DNA of 64,000 nucleotides, from positions 29,521,449 through 29,585,448 of the forward strand of contig NC_064773.1 in the NCBI RefSeq assembly GCF_011397635.1. The letters run 5' to 3'. The DNA comes from Epinephelus fuscoguttatus. Lineage: Eukaryota > Chordata > Actinopteri > Perciformes > Serranidae. The notes below the pieces were generated by a model, which did no database searches, was not told where the DNA came from, and worked only from the letters and a program-made list of their open reading frames with translations. The position numbers were made by a program, and so were the translations under genes. Of the stretch, positions 40,469-52,200 are shown piece after piece (within the stretch, counting starts at the first letter, position 1; each line of letters begins with the position of its first letter).

Positions 40469-40792
40469 CTACAGGTCAGAAATGCACAAACACTGTAGCT
40501 CAGTGATGTCTGCAGCAATTTTCCTTAATGGCCTCTCTGCATGGATTGACTGTCGTGGGGCTCTTTGATGTGGGATTTGGGAACCCCATGTTTGACATGG
40601 CAAGCACTCAGTACAAAACTTACGAATATCACAAGTCATGCATGGCCAATAACAGATGCGTCTGGCTCTTTGCAGTGTGCGTTCTGCACTCAGGTGACCA
40701 CTGAGCTGATTTCCATGCAAACCTGACAAAGCTGTGGCAATGAGAGTTGTAGGCAGAACAACCTGAAAGTTTGCACATGTGTGAGAACTTTG

Positions 40793-40823
40793 ATAGATAG
40801 CTAGATAGATAGATAGATAGATA
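40793..40823. repeat. (GATA)n microsatellite
   Basis: About seven units. It forms the 3' tail of the adjacent minus-strand LINE fragment. Confidence 0.9.
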
Positions 40824-41330
40824 ACCTTTATTTAAGTGTCACTCCACAACACACAATAACAATACCAAGTACATAGGGGTACAGAAGAATACATAAGTTA
40901 CGGTATTCAATACCCATTACATCCCTCCCCCTTGATAAAAATTAAAAGTGCTGAGGACCACTCCAAAGGAGTTGTGAGACACATACTAAAGAGACAAAAA
41001 GAAATTAAAAATGTACACTATGTTACCATAAAACAAAAACACAAGAACCATTTTGTTATGTACTGGAACTCATAAAAGACTGTCTTCTGTTAAAAATGAG
41101 GTGGCAGGCTTTGGCACATTCATTAATGCAGTGTTTACCAGATAAAATTACACACAATTTATTTGTATGATCAAAATCCTTAAAATTAACAAGATACTTG
41201 GAGAGGTTACAAAATAGTTCTGAACGAATGTCTGCACAGAGGTCACAGTGTAAAAGAACATGGGCTTCCGATTCAATAGAACCATTATTGCATAGAGTAC
41301 AGTAACATCTGTCAGCTGGAGTGTTTGTCT
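40793..41330 (-). mobile_element. LINE ORF2 C-terminal fragment
   Basis: The minus strand from 41305 reads CYCTLCNNGSIESEAHVLLH, then CDLCADIRSELFC. This is the C-x2-C...H-x(4-5)-H-C knuckle found at the end of several LINE families. It continues to INECAKACHLIF and an A-rich 3' UTR with a (TATC)n tail. It is inserted into the Gypsy relic. Confidence 0.65.
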
Positions 41331-41496
41331 ATCTGTCAATTTCTATGGCTAAAGGAGCAACTCCACATCTGAATTTAGCAAAGGAACTTCTAAGCTGCCT
41401 TGATTTAATATTTTATTATATGACTGCCTTTCCTGCAGAGGATTCCATGTCAATGATCAGTTTGGGATACTCGTGCCAGTTTCCTCAGTGTGGGGG

Positions 41497-41870
41497 AGGA
41501 ATAATAATAATAATAATAACTTTATTTGTATAGCACCTTTCATACATAAAATGCAGCTCAAAGTGCTTCACATTTGAAGCTTCAAAACAAATAGTAACAA
41601 CAATATTATAGTAGACACAGCAAAATAAAAACAGATAAAATACAATAAAACAAATGAGAAGAAATCAGTATATTAAAAACGGAAAAAAATACAATAAAAT
41701 AAAGAGAAAATTAGTAAAACATGTTTGAGGGATAAAAGATAAAAATGAGTTAGCTAAAAGCCTTCTGAAAGAGGTGCGTTTTAAGTTCTTTTTTAAAAAT
41801 GCCCACACAGGTTGCCTGTCTTATACACATGGGCAGGGCGTTCCACAGTTTTGGTGGAATGTTTTAGGTG
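41497..41870 (-). mobile_element. L2-type LINE 3' end
   Basis: The minus strand reads PKLWNALPMCIRQATCVGIF, then KKELKTHLFQKAFS. The 3' UTR ends GAAAGGTGCTATACAAATAA and a TTA-repeat tail. It is inserted into the Gypsy relic. Confidence 0.82.
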
Positions 41871-42989
41871 ACCTATTGATAGTCTATGAGCAATGTTCTC
41901 TAGTCATGCAATAATTGTGCTGATTCATTCATCCTCCTTTTGTTGTTCCTGCAACTTTTCCCAGGCAACTGACAGTGTGTGTCTGATGTCAGACATACCT
42001 TGTCATGCCTGTGGAGAACTGGCATGCTGTTTACCTTCTCTGCACAATAGGTTGTAGTCGAACACATCCAGCTCGAGTTCCCACCAACTACGTCTGCCAG
42101 TGGGGTTGTTATCAACTGGTGCTTTTCTCAGGCTCAAGAGAAGCTTATGATCTGTGTTCACTGTGAATAGGCTGCCAGAGAGGAAGTGTTTAAAATGCCT
42201 CCCCGACCTAACAACTGCCCAGAGCTCATGGTCAAAGGTAGACTATTTTCTTTCAGGAGGCCTAGGTGTGTGGCTCACATAGGCAATAACACGTTCTTTG
42301 TTGTCTTGATGTTGAGCCAGCAAAGAGCCAATGCCATCCTGTGAAGCATCAGTGTGAACCAGCTGAACACAAGGACATCATCTAGGTGAATCAAACAGTC
42401 CTTCCAGTGCAGGCCACGTAGCACCAGCTTCATCAACTGTTGCAATGTTGGTGGGGCGTTGATCAGTCCCATGGGCATAACCTTGAACTGGTAGAAAGCA
42501 CTGCCAGTGATGAATGCTGTTTTCTCCTTGCCCTGTGGCTGGAGCTCATCCTGCCAATATCCACTTAATAAGTCCATCGTGCTGAGCCAGCATGCATCTG
42601 ATAGGCTGTAAAGAGCATCTGCAGGGCGTGGCAGGGGGTATCAGTCTTTGATGGTGATTGCATTCAGCTTTTGGTAATCTATGCGGAATCTGTAGCTGCC
42701 ATCTTTTTTTCTCAAGAAAACGACAGAGGAAGACCAGGGACTGCAGCTTTCCTCAGTGAGGTCCTGGGCAAGGAGCTGCTGGACCCGTCTATCTCTTCTC
42801 TGATGTTTGGTGAGGTTCTGTATACGCTCTGTTTGATGTGGCAAGCATCTGCTGTGTTTATGCTGTGTTGTACAATGTTAGTGCGTCCATAGTCTTGGTC
42901 ATGAGCACTAAAAACATCACTGTAAGTCAGCAGCAAAGCTTCAAGCTTTTGTCTCCGTTCGACAGAAAGTGCTACCTGACTGGGATTAA

Positions 42990-43355
42990 CATAAGATAAG
43001 ATATACTTTATTGATCCCCAGGGGGGAAATTCACGTATCACAGCAGCACAAGACAAAATCAAAAGGACAGAATATGATTAATGATAATAGATACATAAAA
43101 GATAAAATAAAATTGCTACATCAGATGAATAAAGTGACTAAAAATGGCAGACAAAGTGTTGAATGGAATAAAGTGACAGGTGGCAGATAAAGTGTCATTA
43201 TTGGACAAATGCAAGATGGGTCCGTTCAGTGCTAGATGTAGCTAAGCCAAACCGCTGTTGTACAGTCTGATGGCAGTGGGCACAAAAACATCTGGAAATT
43301 TCTGTTGAGTGGCTTCCTTTAGCTTCCACTATGGAATAGCTGTCCTCACTGTCAC
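42990..43355 (-). mobile_element. CR1/Rex-type LINE 3' end
   Basis: The minus strand reads FVPTAIRLYN, the usual C-terminal phrase of Rex/CR1-like ORF2. A 3' UTR then ends ATTTCCCCCCTGGGGATCAA and TAAAGTATATCTTATCTT. It splits the Gypsy relic between the linker and RT. Its last ~30 bases resemble the tail of the SINE at 46160-46440. Confidence 0.72.
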
Positions 43356-43705
43356 CTAGTGGGTGAAAGTCTCATAGCCCAGTTTCACTTGGGACGTGGA
43401 GGTCAGTAGTAGTTGGGTTCATTACTCTGACGTAAGTGAACCCTGTGCAGGTGAATGGAAATTTACCAGGAGCAGGTGAGGGATAGAAGCAGACTGTTAC
43501 ATTGAGGATACATTGTACACCTTTTGACATGGTACTTGTGGTCGCCAGCAGGTATATGTATTTTTCTGTCTTTGCTTTTAGTAACAATAGCGGTAATATT
43601 CTGTAGCATCAAAGGTGTTGTCACCCTGTTGTTGTTTTTTGTTTTATTTTTGATCCAGTGCCAGAGGAAGTGGTTGTAGTGCTGCAGTCATAGCTGAAGA
43701 CTATC

Positions 43706-43807
43706 ATGAAGACCACAGCTTGTACAAGAAGGGAGTTCAGTGTCATCTTCCTCTTTCTGGCTGTGGCTGCCTTAATCTTTGGGCTACATAACGTGGAGGT
43801 CCTGGAG
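43706..43807 (+). CDS. NXPE3: NXPE exon 1, signal anchor
   Basis: Residues 1-34. MKTTACTRRE, then hydrophobic FSVIFLFLAVAALIFG, a type II signal anchor or signal peptide. Start context has A at -3. Donor GAG|GTGAGA. Confidence 0.85.
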
Positions 43808-46800
43808 GTGAGAACCCTTAAAAAGTAACTAAACCCTAAAACAATTTTTTTCAGCTGATAATCATTGTTTCTGGTTGTAGTGTTACTGACTGATCCTGCT
43901 CAAAATCTTGACAGTTTAGTGCAAACTGTTGAAAATCTACATTTTATTTTAAAAATGTGGTATGGAGTGTCCTCTACAGCTTGAAACCTGGTTACTACAT
44001 TTGAATTTACATTACATTACATTGGAGGCGAATGATTCTTTTTTGAGGTGAATGACATCACTAACCGTCCACGCTAAAGCCTGCCCTCCTCCCTTTACTC
44101 CTCCCCTTACTATAAAACCATTCTGTCCGCGAGTGACGGAGGGAGGGGTAGATGGATGGATGGATGGATGGATGGATGCGGTGGGCTGCTGCGCGGTGAG
44201 CTCAGGCTCCCAGAGAGGGAGAAATAGAACCAAGTAGCCTAGGATAAAATAAGTCAAAGTGTGGAGAAGGGGACCGGCTGAGCTCCGGCCGCCTTCCCTT
44301 CTGCCTGTGTGACACAGTTAGGGGCGGTTTTCCGAGCCACCATCGGCACAATGGATATAAGCTCCACTGTTGGCAGGGTGAAAAAAAAGTCTAAGTGTGG
44401 AGATGGGGAGAAGGGTGAACGGGGAAAGAGGCCGAGCTGGAGCCGCCTTCCCTTCTGCCCGTGTGACACAGTTAGGGGGGTTTTTCCAAGCCACCATTGG
44501 CACAATGAAAATAAGTCTAAGTGTGGAGGATAGGAACCGGGTAAAGATGCCAGTTTGTTTAGTTAATTTGCTTTTAGTGCATTTGTTTGATGCATTTTTG
44601 TCACCATCTCTCTCTTGACCCCCCAGCAGTTTCAGCATAAAATACACTCCACCACCAACATCACGAACATTTCCACTGACCCAGAAGTGAATCACAGCTT
44701 CTGCACCTTCCAGCCACTCTCCCCTGAGGACGCTCTGGAGGAACGCCTCCTACTAGACTCCATTGCTTGGCCTGAAACTCCACCTTTGCCAGCTCCTGTT
44801 TCCCTGGAGCAGACCAGTGATCCAGCTCACAGCACCTTCACCATTCTCCCAAGGAGGGGAGGAGGACAGTGGCATGTAGGGGATCAGCTGGAGGTTATGA
44901 TAGAAATGTCTGACTTCCATGGTCGTCCCAAGAGGTATGGGGGGGACCTCTTACTTGCCCGACTGCACAACATGAAGCTTGTTGCAGGTGTAGCTGGGCA
45001 AGTGGTGGATCATCTCAATGGGAGCTACTCTGCTGTGTTCTCTTTACCCTGGGAAGGAGACGCGCAGGTTAAGGTGATGCTAAAGCCTGTCATGTTAAAT
45101 GTGGTTGTATTGATGGTGTTTTCTATCTGTCTTCTAAATGATTGGTCACTAAGCTCCGCCCACCCTATTTACTGTTACTGTTGCTTTGCCTGTTAACTTT
45201 CACGTCTTGCATGGCACATGTGCCATTGTTAATGATAACAGTGGTAGATTTAGCAACCTAATTTTAGAGACAATGATACGTTTTCATGTTAGAAAAAAGC
45301 TATGGCTGGTTGCACAAAGCAGCTCAAGTAAAGGTTTTCCTGTAAATCTGAGTTAAGGTTTAAAATCTATGGCATCCAGAGAAGAATGTCCCACGACAGG
45401 GAGAACCCGATGGACACCCTTTTTGATGAGCAATTCATTTTGCACTATGATTTGTCTCAACGCCTGGAGCTGGATCACTAGATTTTCCGAGGCTGCGCTC
45501 TTCCAGCCCATTTACAATAATGATTTCTCTACAGTTTTATGCAACACCAATCACTTATTGGTGAGATATTTCATGTACACAAGTCAAACTTGTGCTGCGT
45601 CATTCACCGGGTTTCAAACGCCCTCACCAGTCTGTTGAACACGGTGGTGAAGTTCCTGCCCAAATGTTGCAATATCCTCCCACATTCATTGCTTCATGTT
45701 TGCTGTTTTTTTTTAATCAAATTTACTCGTCAATATGTTTTTTGTTTTATTGAATTTCTCTCTAAGTATGTTTTTTTTTCTTCCTCTAACCAATCTGGTT
45801 TTCCCGTCTTCTTATCCTCTGCTATGTGTTTTACAATCAGGCCAACTTTGTAATAGGATACTTAGGTGTGACAACAGATAGCCTAGGCTATCATATGTGC
45901 ACGTTCAAGTAAACAAATGGTCTCCACAGAAACAGTAGAATTTTACTGCTGTAAAATCTCTTTCAGTACAGTAAATAACTGTCTTTCCTTGACTATGGAA
46001 ACCTTTGAAGAGATTCTGTGCAACACCCTTAAGTAATTTTCTCAACTAAGGAAAAACTAAACCTTAAGTGTCAGACTTAAGGAGTGCAACTGACCCCAGG
46101 GTCTTATGTATAGCGACTAATTGAAGATTTTGTCAGCTGCAAATGGTCACTAATTTAATTTTAATTTATTTTTATATACTTTATTAATCCCCGACGGGAA
46201 ATTCAATTTTTTCACTCTGTTGTCAATTACCCACAGGTCCAAACACACACATGCACAAACAGGACCTATACATGCACTAAGTGGAGAGATGTCAGAGTGG
46301 AGCTGCCCATGACAGGCGCTTCGAGGGGGGGGGGATCCAGTTACCAGTCCACGCTCCATATTTTGGTCTGGACGGGGACTTGAACAGGCGACCCTCCGGT
46401 TCCCAACCCACGTCCCTATGGACTGAGCTACTGCCGCTCTTATGAACTGTAGATAGCTAGCTAATTAAGTTAGCTCAGTAGCTCTATGAGTTAGATGAAG
46501 ACAGCGACTCACGGAGCTGAGATTTTGTTGTTACTGGTGGACTTGTTTTAAAACACAAGCCTGTAAAGGGAGTTTTTAAATGAGCACCTAACAGCTACAT
46601 ACATGATATTGGACTGAAAGACGGAAGCTAAAGCTGCATGACAAACAGTCAACATAAAGACAGAGCAGTGTTTTGGTATTGTAATGTAGAGCGAGTTAGT
46701 CCTACAGAAATGATAGAAAAAATAAGACCAAATTGATATTTCATCCCAACATAATTCTGGTTGGCTGACATCTATGGTGCATATAATGCTGTCTTACATA

Positions 46801-49225
46801 ACCAGCGGGGCTGGGGTCATAGCAACCAGAAGGCTCCCACATATTGGTGAAATACTATACAGTATGTATGCTTGTCGTTAACGTGACAAAATAATGTAGT
46901 ATGAGATAGTCATTAGCGTTATGTGTTTTTGGTTTTGGGAAGGCTAAAAAGACAGCCCTCTCTAACATTAAATGCAGAATAGCTGTCTCTCTTGATACAG
47001 CCTAACGCACACCACTTTAACTTATGGAAAAATCCAAAGCTTGACAGATAGTGATGTCAGATTTGTGAGAGAGGCCTTTTTTAAATTACGCTCAATGAGA
47101 AACCAGTTAACTTGTTTCACAAGTGGAAGTCAATGCAAAATCCTGCTAATGGTGCATACGCAGTTGTGCATTAGAGCCTGCTTAACTTCTGATTTAAAGA
47201 ACCTCTCTGAGAATAAAGTTAAGCCCTGTATTCTGCACACACCGGTGACCGAGTGAGAGTCGCGACTCCGCAACAGACTTGTTCAGTGAGCTACAGTACT
47301 TAGCATGAAGCATGAACCTCCTGAGTTGAAGAGCTAAGACCACGTGAGCCAGAGTATAGCACTGATCTGTTGGAACTCTTGGTCAGAAGTGGCAGTAACT
47401 GTTCGTTTGTGTTAGGAAGAATGGCTGTCCAAGTGCAAACAATATGACAGACCATAGGCTATCATACCATATTAATGCTGATTGTCAGTGTTTGCTGTTA
47501 AATCATGGCAGTAGACCAACTTTCACAAAATGTATCACTTTTGAGTCATATTACCAAGCCTGCTTGAACAAAAGGGAAGTTCATTGTTCCTTTTATCACT
47601 TTTTTTTTCTTGTTTACATTGTGGCATTAAAAAGAGTTGTTTATTTGTTAGACTGAGAAAGCTAAGAGAGGCTGTCAGTCAGAGGTGGTTGTGTCCAGAG
47701 TGAGTTTGGGGGAGGGGTTTAGTGAATGAACCATTTTCCAGAGACTGTCATCTGAAGGTCTTGTTTATGTAGATGCAAATCTTTTAGATGTGTCAAAGTG
47801 TGGAGCTTTAAGCGGTATCCACTTAATTTGTCTTTGTTTATATGACTGAACGCGATTGGACGTAGTGAAAACTCTGGTTCTCTATCCAATCAGGTGATGC
47901 TGGTTCACCCTAATGAGGCTATCACAGTGCTGAACAGGATAAACAGAGAACAACCTGATAGGGTTTTCTTCAAGAGCCTCTTCCGCTCAGGCTCACTCTC
48001 TGAAATTACCATCTGTGACATCTGCCTACGTCCAACCCAGCAGCCGCTGTGCAACTTCACTGACCGTCATACAGGCGACCCTTGGTTCTGCTACAAGCCA
48101 AAGAACCTGAGCTGCAATGCCAGGATCAACCACGTCATGGGAGGAGTCAACTACATAATTAAGGGAAATGAGACGAAGCTCTTTCAAAGGTGAGGGAGCA
48201 GAAAGACAGGACTAACATTTTATGTGACTTCTAATACAGTACATCAAGTGTATATGTCCTTTATGGGTGTTTCAGAAGTTTAACTCCTGGCAAGACTGAA
48301 CCCAAACATGTTACTAACTACAATTATTTTTTGCTATTTGGATAAAGCACAAAAGCTATTGACATACTATCACCTTATAAAATTTTTATGATAAACGTGT
48401 TAGCAAACAGTTCCCTGTCAACATCCAGTCCATGTGGAGCAACATTAGCATTCCTTTGGAGGTGGTATAATGTCAAATGTGAGTCCAATATTCATTTTCT
48501 TTTTGGCTCTACTTTGGTCTCCACTAACTCCTGAGGGGAAATCTGATTTAGCTTCAAGATGCTCTTCTATTTTCACCAGCCAGCTGCAAGCTTTGTCTGT
48601 CGTTTAGAAGGAGGTGGTTGATCAGAAGCAGCGCAATGTACCTGCACATCATGCGCTGTGTGTAGGGTATCAGGTACTGGAGGGGGCACCAAAACAGCTA
48701 TGGATCATCAATCATAATCAGAAGGATGAACTATTTAAGTGAACTACATTAGGCACAATTAAACCATTGTAGGCAATATGATATACATAATTGCTTGAAA
48801 TGATAAAATGAATTATGCGTCAGGGTCATGCAGCTCTTGCTCTATCAAAAAACAATGTGCTGGAGGATGATGCAAGTGACAAGTTGCACATCACACATGC
48901 TCACTCAATCCATTGTTTACATAAACATATTGATTAGTGCAGCTTTAATTAACAGAGTAGATTTTTAGCAGCTTTGCTGTTTTCACTTGATAAAATGAAA
49001 TAAAATAATATTTCAGATTTTTGACCTCCAGTCTTGTTTTTATGTTGTTAATGTCATAGTGTGTGTAAGATACTGAATATTCAAAACACTGATGTTTTAT
49101 TGTGTGTGCTTTTCTTCAGGGGTGTCAACTTGAGAGTTGAAATTAGGGCTTCAGGACCTCCCAGTGTCACTGTGTTGCCAAAAAAGAAAGGTAAAGCATG
49201 ATTTCTCCTACTGCCATCACTGCCT

Positions 49226-49262
<37 letters not shown>

Positions 49263-52200
49263 TAATAATGATTAAAGCTGCAAGCAGCGATGAACGAGCC
49301 CTCGCACAACTCAGGGTGGCTAGCAGGACGCTGGCTGACATGACAGTTTCTGTGACATTTCTGTGAAAGTCGGTCACCGCATGCAAGAGTGAGATGGCAT
49401 ATCCTTCATGTTGTACCACTTCCTCAGTCCACATTAGGGCGCTATAGAATGCACTAATAATACATCAAGTCTTTGCACATCAAATATAGACCACAGTGTA
49501 AATTTCAGGTAAATCAAAGGATAAGTGTCCGAAAAGACGTATTTCCTGTTGCCACTAAGTGGCGCTATGACTATCATGGAAAATTGTCATATACATGTGT
49601 TCAGGGCAGGACTATTAGGGAATCATGTGAAGTTTGGTGCAGATTGGTCCATTTACTTCAAAGTAATAGCAATTTCGTGTTTAATGGCAAGACATCAAAA
49701 TTCAGTGTTCTGCAGAGGGGTAGATCTCGTAGTATTTTTCATCACAAAGTAGTCAAGCTCACACAAACCAAGTTTGAAGGCAATCTGGCTAAATCTGTAG
49801 GAGGAGTTTGTTAAAATATAAAATATAGTTAGGTCCTGTTTGTGCATGTGTGTGCCTTTCAGACCTGTGTGTAATTGACAAGCAGAAGTGAAAACATTGA
49901 ATTTCTCCTCAGGGGATTAATAAAGTAAATAAACTAAACTCAAACTTAAACCATGGGTTCATGTGTACCAATTGTCGTGCACTATGGTGAAACATGCCGC
50001 GGGGGCTGTTCTTTAAAGGGTGTGGCCAAGCCATTTTGCCACAACCATTGACGAAACTCATATCACATGTCCAGGTCTAGACTATTACAGAGCGTGTGAA
50101 GTTTCAGGCAGATTGAACGAAGTACACTGCCAATTTTTGTGTTCTGGCGAAACATTAACCTTCGCCCTGCCCTCGTGGCAATGCTGTTTGATGAAAACTC
50201 AACAGTCTTATGACTTTTTTGAGGTCCACCATAATTTGAGGTGGATCTGTTCAACTTTGTAGGAGATGTACGTCAAAGTATAAAACATGTCATGCCTGTT
50301 ACCAGTCGGGGGACCTATAACTATTATCTATCATTGAGATGTAGATGTGTTCAGGGCGGACTGCCATCAATCCTGTGAAGTTTGGGGAAGATTGGACCAT
50401 GTATGCTGGAGTAATAAACTACTTCTTGTTTTGTGGCAAAACACCTAAGTTTGACGCCTTGCCACTGTCACACGGACTGACAAAAAACTCAAGCCTGTAA
50501 TAACTTTTCATGGTTGAGTGCTTTTGATTGGACAGACCAACTTTTGAAGTTGATCGGATAAAATCTCTAGGACTAGTTCGTTGAAGTGCGACCCCTGGAA
50601 ATGGCCAAAAATGCACCAAAGTTGCACAGTAAATTCATAATGGCCAACTTCCTGTTGGGTTTAGAGTATGGCTCCAAGAGGCTTTTTTGTACGTCTTGGG
50701 AAGTAACATGTGCCTACCAATTTTCATGCATTTAGGTGAAAGCAGCTTTGTTTCGTCAAAATTTTGTAGGGGGCACTACTGAGCCATTTTTTGGCACCCG
50801 AGCATGTGACCCTTTTACCAGTTCTCATATATGTGTAAAGTTTCATGACTTTTGAAGTATGTTAAGCCCCCCAAAAAGGCAATTCATTTAAAGGAAGAAG
50901 AAGAATTCCTTGCACTGTGTGGTGCTCGGGCCCAAACAACAACTCAAAACTGAATGTGCTACAGACAATAAAAGTCCAACAGGCAGAAAAACAGATGTAT
51001 TTGTAAACAGCTTACCACTATCATCTGGGTGTATACAGCTGTAGAAAGCTGTATTCAGCCCAATTTGAGAGCACTGGGAACATGGATCTGAGCACCAGGC
51101 TTAAAGTCATGATAGTCATTTAGCTTAAAAGCTCACAGTGTGTTCCCTCATCAAAGTGTGGAGAGAGCATTTGCTATTTGCATGTACCAGTGTACAATAT
51201 GCATCAACTGTACAACCTTCTCTAGGATTAGATTAATTTTAACTTAAGCCACTGTTATTAGCAGCTAGCAGATACACGTTATAACATTTAAAAAAAAAAA
51301 AAAAAAAGGTCTTCACATTTTCTTGTTTGCAGCATCATTGTTTCTTGCAGTTTCAAAGACCAATAAGTGAGGTCTGTGGATGTAGGTCTAATAATGTTTT
51401 TATGATTGTCAAAACATTGTGGACTGTAGTACTGGAAGTGAAAATATTTTGTTTGGGGGATTTATTGGAATTGAAAACCCAGACTAGATTTTGGGGTTTC
51501 TGGAGAGGCACTGCTTTCTCTGTTTTGTTCCCTTCATTTGAACTATTAATACACTTGTAGGAGCCAATATTGAGTTTAAGATAGTTAAGATTTTTGTTGT
51601 AGGTTTATGGTGTGCTTTTATACTTTTGTTATTGCCATTATTACTTGTTCTGTTAAGGTAAACTCTTGAATGGCCTTAGTTTTGTGTTAAACATCCAGTT
51701 TCCCATTATTTCATAGGGCCTGAATTATGCACTGTGTATGCACACCATGGTATATAGGAGAGCAGGTTTGAGGTCAGAGCGTGTGTTAGCAGTGGTGCTA
51801 GGTTTGTTGTAAAAAAGGTTTTTTGACCGTTATGATACCGTTATGCTATTGTTATGGGATGTATATTAACTGTCATCTATATCGTGGAACACCCAAGGAA
51901 TATTTTCATGTGTTGGATCTGAGAGAAGCTTGGATGTATGTGGATGGAAATATAACCTGGATGAAAAGCAACGTGGAAAATAAATGTGCAAAATGACAAC
52001 CTGACTCTTTTTGTGACTTTGTGAGTAAGGAATAGAAACGGTACATTAAGGAATTAGGAGTAAGGAATTGAAACCTGCCTACTGCTAATAACTTTGAGTG
52101 TCTTTGAAGTTAAGTTTTAAGTTGGCCACTACAACACTTTATCTGTTGTGGTGTTTTGCTATTTGTTGGCTCATACTTTGCATTTTGCTTTTGGATATGT

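Larger units (their letters stand above)
40469..43587 (-). mobile_element. Gypsy-type LTR retrotransposon pol relic
   Basis: On the minus strand, in pol order: a protease-RT linker (43587-43372, with FTYVRVMNPTTTDLHVPSET); the RT N-part (42985-42641, SPWSSSVVFLRKKDGSYRF then DYQKLNAIT); RT with FYQFKVMPMGLINAPPT and a HLDDVLVFS active-site box (42577-42275); RNase H remains (about 42250-42040, VNTDHKLLLSL); and the integrase zinc-binding region (40729-40600, LHGNQLSGHLSAERTL then CTECLPCQ). Stops, frameshifts and three LINE insertions break it. No LTR was found. Dead element; classed from motifs only. Confidence 0.85.

Noticed and set aside
44309..44695. Several open frames in NXPE intron 1
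   Set aside because: By-products of the GC-rich tandem duplication, present in both orientations.
44615..45196. NXPE exon 2 as an independent single-exon gene
   Set aside because: The frame runs past a good donor at 45073. Joining at that donor restores the family spacing in exon 3.
46376..46440. tRNA gene on the minus strand
   Set aside because: A and B boxes are present, but the cloverleaf is degenerate and the sequence continues into a SINE body and LINE-like tail.
49473..49814. 113-codon open frame in NXPE intron 4
   Set aside because: It lies in a high-copy Helentron-like repeat and has no recognisable motif.
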